Shown in pieces: positions 1 through 8,325 of a DNA stretch of 64,000 bases. The number at the start of each line of letters is the position of its first letter. The stretch's first letter is position 1. The notes under the pieces were generated by a model. That model was not told where the DNA came from. It saw nothing but the letters and a program-made list of their open reading frames with translations, and ran no database searches. This stretch comes from Corynebacterium urinipleomorphum (GTDB lineage: Bacteria > Actinomycetota > Actinomycetes > Mycobacteriales > Mycobacteriaceae). The DNA lies in the NCBI RefSeq assembly GCF_900155535.1, contig NZ_LT706963.1, positions 3,929-67,928 on the forward strand, written 5' to 3'. Made by a program: the position numbers and the translations under genes.

Positions 1-2
1 CC

Positions 3-251
3 CCGTTCGACGTGGGCCAGCAGTACGCGACGTGGTGGTACGACAACGCCGCGTCTTCCGAGCAGCGCGATAAGGCGCACATGCTCTCCGGCGGCGGCTT
101 ACCCCCGGAGATCGACCGGCCGCTGCTTCAGTTCGCCTGCGAGACGCTGCACGAATACACGCTCAGCGAGCACCAGCGCGTGAACCTGCGCGATGGCTTC
201 CACTCCGGCATCCGGGGCGTGCTGATCAACATTCGCCGGACGCAGGGCTAA
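3..251 (+). CDS. Hypothetical protein, C-terminal part (5' end outside window)
   Basis: The frame is open from the first complete codon of the window and ends at a TAA at 249-251, giving about 82 residues of a longer protein. An internal GTG at 12 is unlikely to be the real start because no ribosome binding site precedes it and the frame continues upstream. The visible part is a soluble, Trp/Tyr-containing sequence with an Arg-rich end (GVLINIRRTQG). I do not recognise a family. It converges with pspA across a foldback sequence. Confidence 0.5.
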   Translation, partial: PFDVGQQYATWWYDNAASSEQRDKAHMLSGGGLPPEIDRPLLQFACETLHEYTLSEHQRVNLRDGFHSGIRGVLINIRRTQG

Positions 252-261
252 GCCGAAAGCG

Positions 262-363
262 CGAACGGTAACAATCCAACGGTAACCCCCGCCCGTTAGG
301 TCGCCCTGTGAAGACATAACGGCGGGAAAACAAGCAAAGTTACCGATCGATTGTTACCGTTCG
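262..363. repeat. Large imperfect foldback with 15-bp terminal inverted repeats
   Basis: The outer arms CGAACGGTAACAATC (262-276) and GATTGTTACCGTTCG (349-363) are perfect reverse complements. Inside them are further complementary pieces: ACGGTAAC with GTTACCG, and CCCGCCCGTTA with TAACGGCGGG. The whole 102-nt interval between the partial gene and the pspA stop can therefore fold into one long nested hairpin. It may be a bidirectional terminator between convergent genes, a REP/MITE-like element, or a structured RNA; sequence alone does not decide. Confidence 0.6.
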
Positions 364-379
364 GGAAAAAGGTCGCGGG

Positions 380-1282
380 TTAGGCCTGCGGGGACTCGCC
401 GTCGAAACGGTCGAGGCTCTCCTCGGCCGGCTCCCCGTCGGTCGGCTCTGTATTAGCCTCCGCGCCGGACGCGTTGCCCAAGGTGCTGTCCGTGTCGGCA
501 TCTGCATTGACATCGGAGCTGGAGCCCGCTTCGGCGCCCGCGGTCAGCTGGCCGGCATTCTCGGATGCCATGGCGGCGCGGATTTCGGCGAGCTTGGAGC
601 TCGTGGCCACGTCGGTCTGACCTGTCTCGATCTCGGCCATGACACCGTTCACGCCGGACTCGGACAGCTCCTGCTGGCCCAGTGCGGTGGCGTAGCGGCG
701 CTCGATCTTTTCCCGCACGCCGTCCAGGGTAGGCACGGAATCATCAGTCTTGAACTGGCCGATAGTGTCCATCGTCTGCGCGGTTTGCTCCTGCATTTTC
801 GCCTGGTCGGCCTGGGAGCGCAGGCGGTTGACCTCGTTCAACTGCTCCTGCAGACGAGCCTCGGACTGCTTTTGCTGCTGCTCGGCCTGGGCGGCGGCCT
901 GCTCGGCTGCACCGTACTGGGTGGACAGGTCCGCCAGCTCCTGCTCGACGGCGACGAGCTGCGCTGCGAGTGTCTCGGCAGTGGTGTTGAACTGCTGCGC
1001 CTTGGCGGTGTCGCCTTCGGCGGCAGCCTTGTCCGCCATCTGCAGAGCAGTCTGCGTCTTCTGCTTCAGCTCCGCCAGCTTCTCCCGCTGGCGGTTGATC
1101 TTCAGCTCCAGCTGCTTCTTGGAACCGATGATCTCCGCCGCCTGGCGGGTGATCGCGTTGTGTTGTTCCTTCGCCGCGGCGGCAGCCTGCTCGATCTGGA
1201 TCTTCGGGTCGGCGTTCTCGTCGATCTTCGAGTCGAACGACTGCATCAGGTACTTCCAGCCCTTGCTGAACGGGTTAGCCAT
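380..1282 (-). CDS. pspA: PspA/IM30 family phage-shock protein
   Basis: Peripheral membrane protein expected to protect the cytoplasmic membrane under envelope stress. The 300 residues begin with the typical amphipathic helix (MANPFSKGWKYLMQSF), followed by a long, nearly uninterrupted coiled coil rich in Ala, Gln, Glu and Lys (about residues 25-190), as in PspA/IM30 proteins. The last 70 residues are acidic, low in complexity and probably disordered, a tail longer than in enterobacterial PspA. ATG start with an AAAGGA site upstream. It follows thioredoxin on the same strand, separated by a strong hairpin. Family assignment is secure; partners are not visible here. Confidence 0.88.
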   Translation of the reverse strand: MANPFSKGWKYLMQSFDSKIDENADPKIQIEQAAAAAKEQHNAITRQAAEIIGSKKQLELKINRQREKLAELKQKTQTALQMADKAAAEGDTAKAQQFNTTAETLAAQLVAVEQELADLSTQYGAAEQAAAQAEQQQKQSEARLQEQLNEVNRLRSQADQAKMQEQTAQTMDTIGQFKTDDSVPTLDGVREKIERRYATALGQQELSESGVNGVMAEIETGQTDVATSSKLAEIRAAMASENAGQLTAGAEAGSSSDVNADADTDSTLGNASGAEANTEPTDGEPAEESLDRFDGESPQA

Positions 1283-1379
1283 TGGTGCGGGTCCTTTGCT
1301 TTCGGGAGCCTTTGGTCGCTCACGAGCTTACGTGCGTTCAAGTCTGTTCGTCGGGAGCCGTAGCATCACCCCGGCACAC

Positions 1380-1425
1380 GAAATCCCCGGTGCCGCACTC
1401 GGTGGTCGGGGGCGCCGGGGATTTC
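1380..1425 (-). terminator. Terminator hairpin between trxA and pspA
   Basis: The arms GAAATCCCCGG (1380-1390) and CCGGGGATTTC (1415-1425) are perfect complements, with a further GCC/GGC pairing inside. The structure lies just after the trxA stop on the minus strand and before pspA, so it probably ends the trxA transcript. No strong U-tract follows. A copy of the window-wide motif GTCGATAAG starts at 1426, directly beside it. Confidence 0.65.
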
Positions 1426-1444
1426 GTCGATAAGCAGGCTGCGC

Positions 1445-1822
1445 TTAAGCGTCGCCGCGCTGTGCGTTCTGCTGCTCGATGTCGCGGTGGACTTCAGCCA
1501 TGTCAACGTCGCGGACGGCCTGGATGAACTCCTCGAGGCCCGCGGGCGGCATTGCGCCGGAGGTCTGGCCGAGCAGAATGCCCTCGCGGAAAGCGAAGAG
1601 CGTCGGGATGGACTGAATCTGCAGGGCTGCGGACAGGCCCTGGTTAGCTTCGGTGTCCAGCTTGGCAAAGGTAATGTCGTCGTGCTGCTCGGACGCCTTT
1701 TCAAACGTCGGGGCGAATGCCTTGCACGGGCCGCACCAGTCAGCCCACGCGTCGACGATAACGATGTCGTTGTTCTCGATGGTCTCGGTGAACGTGTCCT
1801 CAGTTACATTGACGGTACTCAC
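1445..1822 (-). CDS. trxA: Thioredoxin
   Basis: Small thiol-disulfide oxidoreductase of 125 residues. The classical active site WCGPCK is at residues 29-34, and the conserved SIPT cis-proline segment is near residue 75. The start is GTG at 1822 with AGGAGC upstream. The C-terminal extension (DMAEVHRDIEQQNAQRGDA) is longer than in E. coli TrxA. Another thioredoxin usually lies with trxB near the origin in corynebacteria, so this may be a secondary cytoplasmic thioredoxin. Function in general protein reduction is inferred from the family. Confidence 0.9.
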   Translation of the reverse strand: MSTVNVTEDTFTETIENNDIVIVDAWADWCGPCKAFAPTFEKASEQHDDITFAKLDTEANQGLSAALQIQSIPTLFAFREGILLGQTSGAMPPAGLEEFIQAVRDVDMAEVHRDIEQQNAQRGDA

Positions 1823-1868
1823 TCTTCAGCTCCTATAACTGCTTTAGTAACCTCATACTTAGGGAGTT

Positions 1869-1884
1869 CCCCGTGAAAACGGGG
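1869..1884. other. Short perfect hairpin with GAAA loop upstream of trxA
   Basis: CCCCGT (1869-1874), GAAA (1875-1878) and ACGGGG (1879-1884) form a perfect 6-bp stem closed by a GNRA-type tetraloop in the divergent region between trxA and the small HMA-like gene. It could be an operator or a 5'-leader structure; I have no further evidence. Confidence 0.35.
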
Positions 1885-1958
1885 TCTATGTTGGTTCAAC
1901 CCTATCAACGCTGGCTTCATTCCCTCGCGCGAAGCGAAATGTGGTCTAAGGAGAACAC

Positions 1959-2162
1959 GTGACTAAGAACTACCGTTTCGAAGGCCCCACAGACGAGGAT
2001 TCTGTGGCGAAGTTGAAGGACGAGGTGAGTCAGGTGCTGGGCACGCAGGGCGTCAAGATCGAGGTGGACGAGCAGATCATGCGCGTGCGGGGCGAAGGGT
2101 TCACCGACGACCAGATCTCGCTCGCAGTCGAATACGCAGGCTTTTCGCTTATCGACGTCTAA
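1959..2162 (+). CDS. HMA-fold small protein lacking the metal-binding cysteines
   Basis: A 67-residue protein with GTG start at 1959 and a good site TAAGGAGA upstream. Its pattern matches the copper chaperone two positions downstream, especially the C-terminal half (GEGFTDDQISLAVEYAGFSL against GEGFERDQIAAAVKEAGYTL in the next gene). The metal site GMTCxxC is replaced by GPTDEDS, so there is no cysteine at all. It is therefore probably a diverged HMA-domain paralogue that does not bind Cu(I) in the usual way. It may interact with the chaperone or the ATPase. The final codons contain one copy of the CTTATCGAC motif. Confidence 0.75.
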   Translation: MTKNYRFEGPTDEDSVAKLKDEVSQVLGTQGVKIEVDEQIMRVRGEGFTDDQISLAVEYAGFSLIDV

Positions 2163-2174
2163 AGCGCCCTACCA

Positions 2175-2189
2175 TGGGGACCGTTCCCC
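2175..2189. promoter_or_regulatory. Inverted repeat before copper chaperone gene
   Basis: GGGGA (2176-2180), CCGT, TCCCC (2185-2189) lies between the cysteine-less HMA gene and the copper chaperone gene. GC-rich inverted repeats in this position are typical of copper-responsive repressor operators such as CsoR, but the sequence is not close enough to a known operator for me to assign a regulator. Confidence 0.3.
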
Positions 2190-2229
2190 CGATTTCGGGA
2201 CCGCAACCCTATTTGGGAAGGTGATCACT

Positions 2230-2433
2230 ATGGCAGATCAGACTCAGTACACCGTTGAAGGCATGACCTGCGCCCACTGCGAGGCCAGCATCGTCGAAGA
2301 GGTCAGCGAAGTCCCCGGAGTGACCGGTGTGACAGCCGACCACACGACCGGTGCTGTGACTGTGAGTGGCGAAGGCTTTGAACGCGATCAGATCGCGGCC
2401 GCAGTGAAGGAAGCCGGTTACACACTGGTCTAA
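2230..2433 (+). CDS. copZ: Copper chaperone, heavy-metal-associated domain
   Basis: A 67-residue HMA domain protein with the metal site GMTCAHC near residues 11-17 (MADQTQYTVEGMTCAHC). I place the start at ATG 2230 because AAGG at 2218-2221 is correctly spaced for it, not for the GTG at 2221. It should carry Cu(I) in the cytosol to the ATPase encoded downstream. A hairpin terminator follows at 2472, so copA may be read through only partly or from its own promoter. Confidence 0.88.
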   Translation: MADQTQYTVEGMTCAHCEASIVEEVSEVPGVTGVTADHTTGAVTVSGEGFERDQIAAAVKEAGYTLV

Positions 2434-2471
2434 CCGCATAGTTTGTAGCGCAGATTGCTGCGCGTGAGCAT

Positions 2472-2512
2472 GGCCCGGATTTTCCCTTTTGGGAATCTCC
2501 GGGCCTTCTCGT
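2472..2512 (+). terminator. Terminator or attenuator between copZ and copA
   Basis: GGCCCGGA (2472-2479) pairs perfectly with TCCGGGCC (2498-2505). The inner TTTCCC/GGGAA extends the stem and a T-rich stretch follows. It would reduce transcription from the abundant chaperone gene into copA. Confidence 0.75.
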
Positions 2513-2559
2513 GTGTTCCATGTGGGTGAGAGAAGCACGGAGGAAAGGATGAATGCGCG

Positions 2560-4860
2560 GTGAATAGCCCGGCACCAGTGTTAGCGTCGAACCAGCTTGA
2601 ACACCTCGATTTGGGGGTGACGGGGATGACTTGCACGTCCTGTTCTTCCCGCGTGCAGCGGAAACTGAACAAGGTCGACGGTGTTGAGGCCAGCGTGAAC
2701 TTCTCCACCGAGACGGCCTCCGTGGATTATGACCCGGCGCGGACCGACCGCGAATCCCTCATCCAGGTGGTGCGGGACGCAGGCTACGACGCGTTCGCGA
2801 TGTCCGCCGCAGGGTCCGGCGATTCCAGTGCCGCAAGCGATGAAGCCTCTTCGGGGACTACCGACGACCCGTACGACAGCATCACCCTGGCCCGGGAGAA
2901 TGAGGCCGACTCTCTCAAGCGGACCGTCATCTGGTCGGCGCTCCTGTCGGTGCCGATCATGCTGGTGTCCATGATCCCGGCACTGCAGTTCACATACTGG
3001 CAGTGGGCAGTGTTCACGCTGACCACGCTGGTGTACGTCGTGGCTGGCGCACCGTTCCACAAAGCGACGTGGACGAACCTGAAGCATGGCGCGGTGACCA
3101 TGGACACGCTGATCACCATGGGCACGACCGCCGCCTACGTGTGGTCGGTGTGGGCATTGTTCCTGGGCAACGCTGGCGAACCCGGCATGACCATGGAGAT
3201 GCATCCCTTCTCCACCGGCGGGCACGGCGACGGCACCGACGAGATCTACCTCGAAACCGTCGCCGTGGTGATCACGTTCTTGCTGCTGGGTAGATGGTTC
3301 GAGACAAAGGCCAAGGGCAAGTCGTCTGAGGCGCTGCGCGACCTAGCCACCATGGGCGCGAAGGATGCCGCGGTGATCCGCGACGGCCAAGAAGTGCGCG
3401 TTCCGGTCGCACAAGTGGTTGTCGGGGACCAGTTCGTGGTGCGCCCGGGCGAGAAGATCGCCACGGACGGCACAGTGGTCTCCGGTTCCTCGGCCGTGGA
3501 CAATTCGATGCTTACCGGTGAATCAGTGCCGGTAGAGGTGAGCGAAGGCGACTCAGTGACCGGAGCGACGGTGAATCAGACCGGCCGCCTGGTCGTGGAG
3601 GCCACACGCGTGGGCTCTGAAACGACACTGTCGCGTATGAGCGAACTGGTGCGGGAGGCGCAGGCGGGGCAGGCGCCCGTCGAAAAGCTTGTGGACCGCA
3701 TTTCCCGCGTCTTCGTCCCCGCAGTGATCGGGATTGCGCTGATCACTCTGATTGTGCACCTTGTCCTCGGGCATCCTACGGCGGAAGCGTTCACCGCTGC
3801 TGTGGCCGTGCTCATCATCGCGTGCCCGTGCGCCCTCGGCTTGGCTACCCCGACCGCGATCTTGGTCGGCACCGGCCGCGGTGCGCGCATGGGGCTGCTA
3901 ATCAAGGGCCCGGAGGTACTGGAATCCACCCGGCGGGTGGACACGATCGTGCTGGACAAGACAGGGACCGTCACCACGGGCGAGATGGCTGTCGACGCCG
4001 TCGAGCCGGCCGATGGATTCAGCGCGGACGAACTGCTTGCGCTGGCTGCCGCTGTCGAGGCGGGCTCGGAGCATCCAATTGCCCGCGCAATCCTCGCCGG
4101 CGCATCCGATCTCCGCGTGCCCAAGGCCACGGACTTCACCAGCACCCCAGGCCAAGGTGTGGGCGCTGAGGTGGACGGCGCTTCCGTCACCGTCTCCCGC
4201 GGCAAAGGTGAGCGCGCCCGCGCACTGGAGGAAGCCGGCGCGACGGCCGTGTCTGTGACGGTGGACGGTGCCGATGCCGGCGTGATCGCCGTGCGCGACA
4301 CCGTGAAAGAGTCCTCCGCCCAAGCGATCGCGGACCTGCGTGACCTGGGGCTGACCCCGTACCTGCTCACCGGCGATAACCCCGGCGCGGCTCACGCGGC
4401 AGCGGAGGCTGTGGGCATTGACGGTGAGAACGTCATCGCCTCAGTGTTGCCGGAGGGCAAGGTCGATGTGGTGGAAAAGTTGCAAGCCGACGGCAAGGTC
4501 GTCGCCATGGTCGGCGACGGTGTCAACGACGCCGCTGCTCTGGCCACCGCCGACTTGGGCTTGGCCATGGGGTCGGGCACCGACGTCGCGATCGAAGCCG
4601 CCGACATCACCTTGATGGGCAACGATGTTGCCGCCGCTGCGGACGCGATCCGTTTGTCCCGCAGGACGCTGCGCACGATCAAGGGCAATTTGTTCTGGGC
4701 ATTCGCCTACAACGTCATCCTCGTGCCCGTCGCCGCTACGGGTCTGCTCAACCCCATGCTGGCGGGCATCGCCATGGCGTTCTCGTCCGTGTTCGTCGTG
4801 TCCAACTCGTTGCGTCTGAACCGGTTCCGCCCGCTGCGCGAGAAGTCCGGGTCTGAATAG
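2560..4860 (+). CDS. copA: P1B-type copper-exporting ATPase
   Basis: Membrane copper pump of 766 residues. One N-terminal HMA domain carries CTSC at residues 25-28. Membrane helices and the TGES actuator motif follow. The ion site CPC ([12 protein letters not shown]) is near residue 422, the phosphorylated Asp in DKTGT near 466, SEHP in the nucleotide domain, and GDGVND near 650. CPC together with the chaperone gene indicates Cu(I) export. The start is GTG 2560; GGAGGAAAGG lies 12 nt upstream. A four-codon mini-ORF (ATG 2549 to TGA 2563) overlaps the GTG, which may affect initiation. Confidence 0.93.
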   Translation: MNSPAPVLASNQLEHLDLGVTGMTCTSCSSRVQRKLNKVDGVEASVNFSTETASVDYDPARTDRESLIQVVRDAGYDAFAMSAAGSGDSSAASDEASSGTTDDPYDSITLARENEADSLKRTVIWSALLSVPIMLVSMIPALQFTYWQWAVFTLTTLVYVVAGAPFHKATWTNLKHGAVTMDTLITMGTTAAYVWSVWALFLGNAGEPGMTMEMHPFSTGGHGDGTDEIYLETVAVVITFLLLGRWFETKAKGKSSEALRDLATMGAKDAAVIRDGQEVRVPVAQVVVGDQFVVRPGEKIATDGTVVSGSSAVDNSMLTGESVPVEVSEGDSVTGATVNQTGRLVVEATRVGSETTLSRMSELVREAQAGQAPVEKLVDRISRVFVPAVIGIALITLIVHLVLGHPTAEAFTAAVAVLIIACPCALGLATPTAILVGTGRGARMGLLIKGPEVLESTRRVDTIVLDKTGTVTTGEMAVDAVEPADGFSADELLALAAAVEAGSEHPIARAILAGASDLRVPKATDFTSTPGQGVGAEVDGASVTVSRGKGERARALEEAGATAVSVTVDGADAGVIAVRDTVKESSAQAIADLRDLGLTPYLLTGDNPGAAHAAAEAVGIDGENVIASVLPEGKVDVVEKLQADGKVVAMVGDGVNDAAALATADLGLAMGSGTDVAIEAADITLMGNDVAAAADAIRLSRRTLRTIKGNLFWAFAYNVILVPVAATGLLNPMLAGIAMAFSSVFVVSNSLRLNRFRPLREKSGSE

Positions 4861-4876
4861 ATTTTGGTGCTGAGCT

Positions 4877-4905
4877 AGTGGGTGCTCATTAGCACTGACT
4901 ATGAT
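4877..4905 (+). promoter_or_regulatory. niaP promoter with inverted-repeat operator
   Basis: The inverted repeat AGTGGGTGCT (4877-4886), CATT, AGCACTGACT (4891-4900) has 8 of 10 complementary positions, perfect in the inner five. It abuts the -10 hexamer TATGAT (4900-4905). The ATG of niaP follows 8 nt later, so the mRNA is probably leaderless and a regulator on this site would block the promoter. NAD-related repressors such as NrtR or NiaR are plausible, but the regulator is not identified. Confidence 0.55.
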
Positions 4906-4913
4906 TCGCGCCT

Positions 4914-6239
4914 ATGAGCAGCACTGCCAGCGCAAACACCGTATCCCGTAACGAGCGGCTCGACCGTCTTCCCGTCACCGATAAGCACAAACGGCTGCTT
5001 GTCGGCTCGGGCATCGGCTGGGCTTTAGACGCGATGGATGTCGGACTCGTGTCCTTCATCATCGCGGCGCTGGCGGTCCATTGGGACCTAGATAAATCGA
5101 CCACCTCGTGGATCGCCTCGATTGGCTTCATCGGTATGGCCATCGGTGCATCCCTGGGTGGCCTACTGGCCGACAAGATCGGCCGCCGCCAAGTCTTCGC
5201 CGGCACGCTTTTGCTCTACGGCCTGGCCACCGGCGCGTCCGCTCTGGCCTGGTCTGTCGGCGCGCTCATGGTCTTCCGTTTCCTCGTCGGTCTGGGCCTG
5301 GGATCGGAACTCCCCGTCGCTTCCACACTGGTCAGTGAGTTCTCCCCGAGGAAGGTCCGCGGCCGCATGGTCGTCCTGCTCGAGGCATTCTGGGCGGTCG
5401 GCTGGATCATGGCCGCAGTGATCGGAACATTCGTGGTCTCCCAGGGAGAGAACGGGTGGCGCTGGGGCTTTGCACTCGGTGCGGTCCCGGCTCTCTACGC
5501 CATCTACGTGCGATTGGGCTTGCCGGAATCCGTGCGTTACCTCGAGTCAGTCGGCCGCCACGAAGAAGCTGAGGCGATTGTCCAATCGTTCGAGGCGGAA
5601 GTCGACCCTGCGCAGATCGACCACTCCCCAGCCCCTGCTGCCGCGGAGACCGTGCGCGGCGGGATCTGGGGCCCTGACATGCGCCGACGCACAGCCGCCT
5701 TCTGGGGTGTCTGGTTCGGGGTGTCCCTCTCCTACTACGGCGCGTTCATCTGGATCCCGTCACTCCTGGTGGATCAGGGCTTCACTCTCGTGCGTTCCTT
5801 CACATTCACGCTGATCATCACCGTGGCCCAGCTGCCCGGCTACGCCGCGGCCGCCTGGTTGATCGAGGTCTGGGGCCGCCGCATCACGCTCTCGACCTTC
5901 CTCGCCGGGTCTGCCCTCGCGGCAGTGCTTTACGGGTTCGCTGCGGCACCCTGGCAAATCATCGCCGCTGGGTGCCTTTTGTCCTTCTTCAACCTCGGTG
6001 CCTGGGGTGCCTTGTACGCCATCGGCCCGGAGCTCTACCCCACCCCTATCCGTGCCACTGGGACAGGCGCCGGCGCCGCGTTCGGCAGGATCGGGTCGAT
6101 CATCGCGCCGCTGCTCGTTCCGTCAGTGCTCGCTTTCGGCGGCCCGACGGCGGTCTTCGGAGTCTTCGCCGCGGCATTCGCTCTCGCATGCATCGCCGCG
6201 CTGACGCTGCCGGAACAGCGCGGCAAGGCTCTGGATTAA
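4914..6239 (+). CDS. niaP: MFS transporter of the niacin (NiaP) type
   Basis: A 441-residue 12-helix major facilitator protein. The motifs GWALDAMDVGLVSFIIAAL, GLLADKIGRRQ, GLGLGSELPVASTLVSE and VVLLEAFWAVGW closely follow the Bacillus NiaP (YceI) pattern that I know, which imports nicotinate. The related aromatic-acid transporters of the AAHS group are an alternative. The start is ATG 4914, preceded only by a -10 element, so leaderless. The gene is alone between copA and the convergent dnaB, with an inverted-repeat operator overlapping its promoter. Confidence 0.72.
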   Translation: MSSTASANTVSRNERLDRLPVTDKHKRLLVGSGIGWALDAMDVGLVSFIIAALAVHWDLDKSTTSWIASIGFIGMAIGASLGGLLADKIGRRQVFAGTLLLYGLATGASALAWSVGALMVFRFLVGLGLGSELPVASTLVSEFSPRKVRGRMVVLLEAFWAVGWIMAAVIGTFVVSQGENGWRWGFALGAVPALYAIYVRLGLPESVRYLESVGRHEEAEAIVQSFEAEVDPAQIDHSPAPAAAETVRGGIWGPDMRRRTAAFWGVWFGVSLSYYGAFIWIPSLLVDQGFTLVRSFTFTLIITVAQLPGYAAAAWLIEVWGRRITLSTFLAGSALAAVLYGFAAAPWQIIAAGCLLSFFNLGAWGALYAIGPELYPTPIRATGTGAGAAFGRIGSIIAPLLVPSVLAFGGPTAVFGVFAAAFALACIAALTLPEQRGKALD

Positions 6240-6263
6240 CTGGCTGGTGGATTAGCTGCGAGG

Positions 6264-7784
6264 TTAGCCGCGGGCCATGTTGACAAACCGCGAGTAGTGC
6301 AGCTGGTGCGCCACCGCAATGGTGTCAATTGGTCCACCGCGGTGCTTGGCTACGATGATGTCCGCCTCACCGGCACGCTCGTTGTCACGGTCCTGGGAAT
6401 CCGGGCGGTACAGCAGCATGACAATGTCGGCGTCCTGCTCCAATGAGCCGGACTCACGCAGGTCCGCCAACTGCGGTCGCTTGTCAGTGCGCGCCTCCGG
6501 GCCACGGTTGAGCTGGGAAATGGCAATGACGGGCACCTCAAGCTCCTTAGCCAGCAATTTGAGCTGACGGGAGAATTCGGAGACTTCCTGCTGGCGTGAT
6601 TCCACTTTCCGCCCCGAGCTCATCAGCTGCATATAGTCGAGCACTACTAGGTCCAAGCCGTGCTGCTGCTTCAAGCGGCGGGCCTTCGAACGGATCTCCA
6701 TCATGGTCAGGTTCGGCGAATCATCCACGAAGATCGGTGCGGCCTGAATCTCGCGGAGGCGCTGGGTGAGCTTCTCCCAGTCGGATTCCTCCATCTGCCC
6801 CGAGCGCATCGCCGAGAGCTTGATCTCCGTCTCAGCGGAGAGAAGACGCATGACGATCTCGGAGGCGCTCATCTCCAGCGAGAAGATCACCGAAGTCAGC
6901 CCGTTGTGAATGGAGCAAGAACGCACGAAGTCCATGGCCAGCGTGGACTTACCCACACCGGGACGTGCCGCGATGATGATCATCTGCCCGGCATGGAGGC
7001 CGTTAGTGAGGCGGTCAAGGTCAATGAAACCGGTGGGCACACCTGCTGCCAGACCGCCGTCCTTCTCATACGCGGCGAGCTCATCCACCGTGGGTTTGAG
7101 CAGGTCCGCGAGTGCACGGTAGTCTTCCCCGGTCTTCTGCTGCGCCACGGCGAAGACTTCCTGCTGAGCTCGGTCGACGAGATTCTCAATCTCCATTCCC
7201 TCAGCACCGTCGTATCCCAGCTGGGCCACACGTGTTCCCGCATCCACGAGCTGCCTTAGCGTCGACTTCTCCCCCACAATGTCCGCGTAATAGCGTGCGT
7301 TAGCCGACGTAGGAACCTCAGAAATAAGCGTGTGCAGGTACGGCGCCCCGCCCGCCCGCTCGAGCTGGTTCAAGCGGTCGAGCCGGCCGCTGACGATCAG
7401 CACATCCACCTCGGAACCCTGCGAATACAAATCCAGGATGGCTTGGTAGATCAGCTGGTGCGCCGGGAAATAGAAATCTTCCACCCGCAGAAGCTCGATC
7501 ACATCCACCACGGTGTTCGGGCTCAACAACATCGCGCCCAGAACGCCCTGCTCCGCTTTACGGTCATGGGGCGGCTGCCTGTACTCACTCAGGTCATCCC
7601 GGTCCTGAGTGAACCCCTTGCCTTTGCTGTAGCGGGACGAGCCCCCGGAGTTGCCGCGGTACTCATCCGGCCCGTCACTGGGCTCGGGCGGCAGTGGCAC
7701 TGCGTCGTCCGCGAAGCTGTCTGAACTGGTGTAGGCGTCCTGCCCCGCATGTCCTCCAGTTGATCCCGCTGTCCCCGATGCCAT
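6264..7784 (-). CDS. dnaB: Replicative DNA helicase DnaB
   Basis: Hexameric 5'-3' replication fork helicase, 506 residues from the ATG at 7784. This start has AAGGAG at a suitable distance; the in-frame GTG at 7802 has none. The N-terminal primase-interaction domain (PPHDRKAEQGVLGAMLL) is followed by a RecA-like core with Walker A ARPGVGKST and the IVMLLYRPD region near the end. No intein interrupts the gene. The first 60 residues are Gly/Ser-rich and probably disordered. It follows rplI after a 540-bp non-coding region rich in DnaA-box-like sequences. Confidence 0.95.
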   Translation of the reverse strand: MASGTAGSTGGHAGQDAYTSSDSFADDAVPLPPEPSDGPDEYRGNSGGSSRYSKGKGFTQDRDDLSEYRQPPHDRKAEQGVLGAMLLSPNTVVDVIELLRVEDFYFPAHQLIYQAILDLYSQGSEVDVLIVSGRLDRLNQLERAGGAPYLHTLISEVPTSANARYYADIVGEKSTLRQLVDAGTRVAQLGYDGAEGMEIENLVDRAQQEVFAVAQQKTGEDYRALADLLKPTVDELAAYEKDGGLAAGVPTGFIDLDRLTNGLHAGQMIIIAARPGVGKSTLAMDFVRSCSIHNGLTSVIFSLEMSASEIVMRLLSAETEIKLSAMRSGQMEESDWEKLTQRLREIQAAPIFVDDSPNLTMMEIRSKARRLKQQHGLDLVVLDYMQLMSSGRKVESRQQEVSEFSRQLKLLAKELEVPVIAISQLNRGPEARTDKRPQLADLRESGSLEQDADIVMLLYRPDSQDRDNERAGEADIIVAKHRGGPIDTIAVAHQLHYSRFVNMARG

Positions 7785-8237
7785 CTGCTCCCGCTCCTTC
7801 ACGTTGTCAGGTCGTGTGAGATGTTACCCCTCGGGGTGAACCACACGGTCGTTGCTCATCCTCCGAAAGAAGCGCTCTACAGAGTTATCCACAGCCCTAT
7901 GTGAATAACCGTTGCAAATCCCACGTGGAATTCCACATCCCATGACTCAACCCTGTGGACAAAGTGTGGACATCCATCCTTTCAATCCACATACTCTCCT
8001 TTCCATGCAGGTCAGGCCGGTTACATTCACCGTTCAAAAGCAACATTCGTAGTGCATAACTTCACAACCAGCGGGTTTGACAAGACGAAAATACATAACT
8101 CTAAGGCCGCCTGATCCACCTTCGCGCCCCCATTTCGCTCTCCCAACTGGCACTTTTCCACCAGTTATCCACAACACCTGTGTGGACTAGCAAAACGACA
8201 GTATCCGGCCGCCCAAACCCCCTCTGCGCGCACAAAA
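7785..8237. other. Non-coding region with DnaA-box-like cluster upstream of dnaB
   Basis: No credible gene lies here. Exact DnaA-box consensus TTATCCACA occurs at 7885-7893 and 8165-8173, and TTATTCACA on the minus strand at 7900-7908. Near matches are TGTGGACAA (7954-7962), TGTGGACAT (7965-7973) and TGTGGACTA (8181-8189). Two pairs are face-to-face with 6-7 nt spacing (7885/7900 and 8165/8181). A perfect palindrome GTGGAATTCCAC is at 7925-7936. Stretches around 8041-8100 are more AT-rich. This suggests DnaA binding, either to control dnaB or to titrate DnaA. The true oriC is expected beside dnaA, outside this window. Confidence 0.6.
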
Positions 8238-8276
8238 GAGCGCGGGCCCCACTCCTCACAAGTGGGACCCACGCTC
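8234..8276 (-). terminator. Intrinsic terminator of the rpsF-ssb-rplI operon
   Basis: The arms at 8238-8253 and 8261-8276 (GAGCGCGGGCCCCACT and AGTGGGACCCACGCTC) pair at 14 of 16 positions. On the minus strand the hairpin is followed by TTTTG, a short U-tract. It lies directly after the rplI stop. Confidence 0.85.
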
Positions 8277-8325
8277 AAAGCTGTTGTCGTTGGATCGCGC
8301 AATGCGATCGCCGTGTAGCGGGCTG

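Noticed and set aside
7885..8189. DnaA-box cluster as the chromosomal origin itself
   Set aside because: In corynebacteria oriC lies next to dnaA and dnaN, which are absent here; the cluster is better read as a regulatory or titration site.
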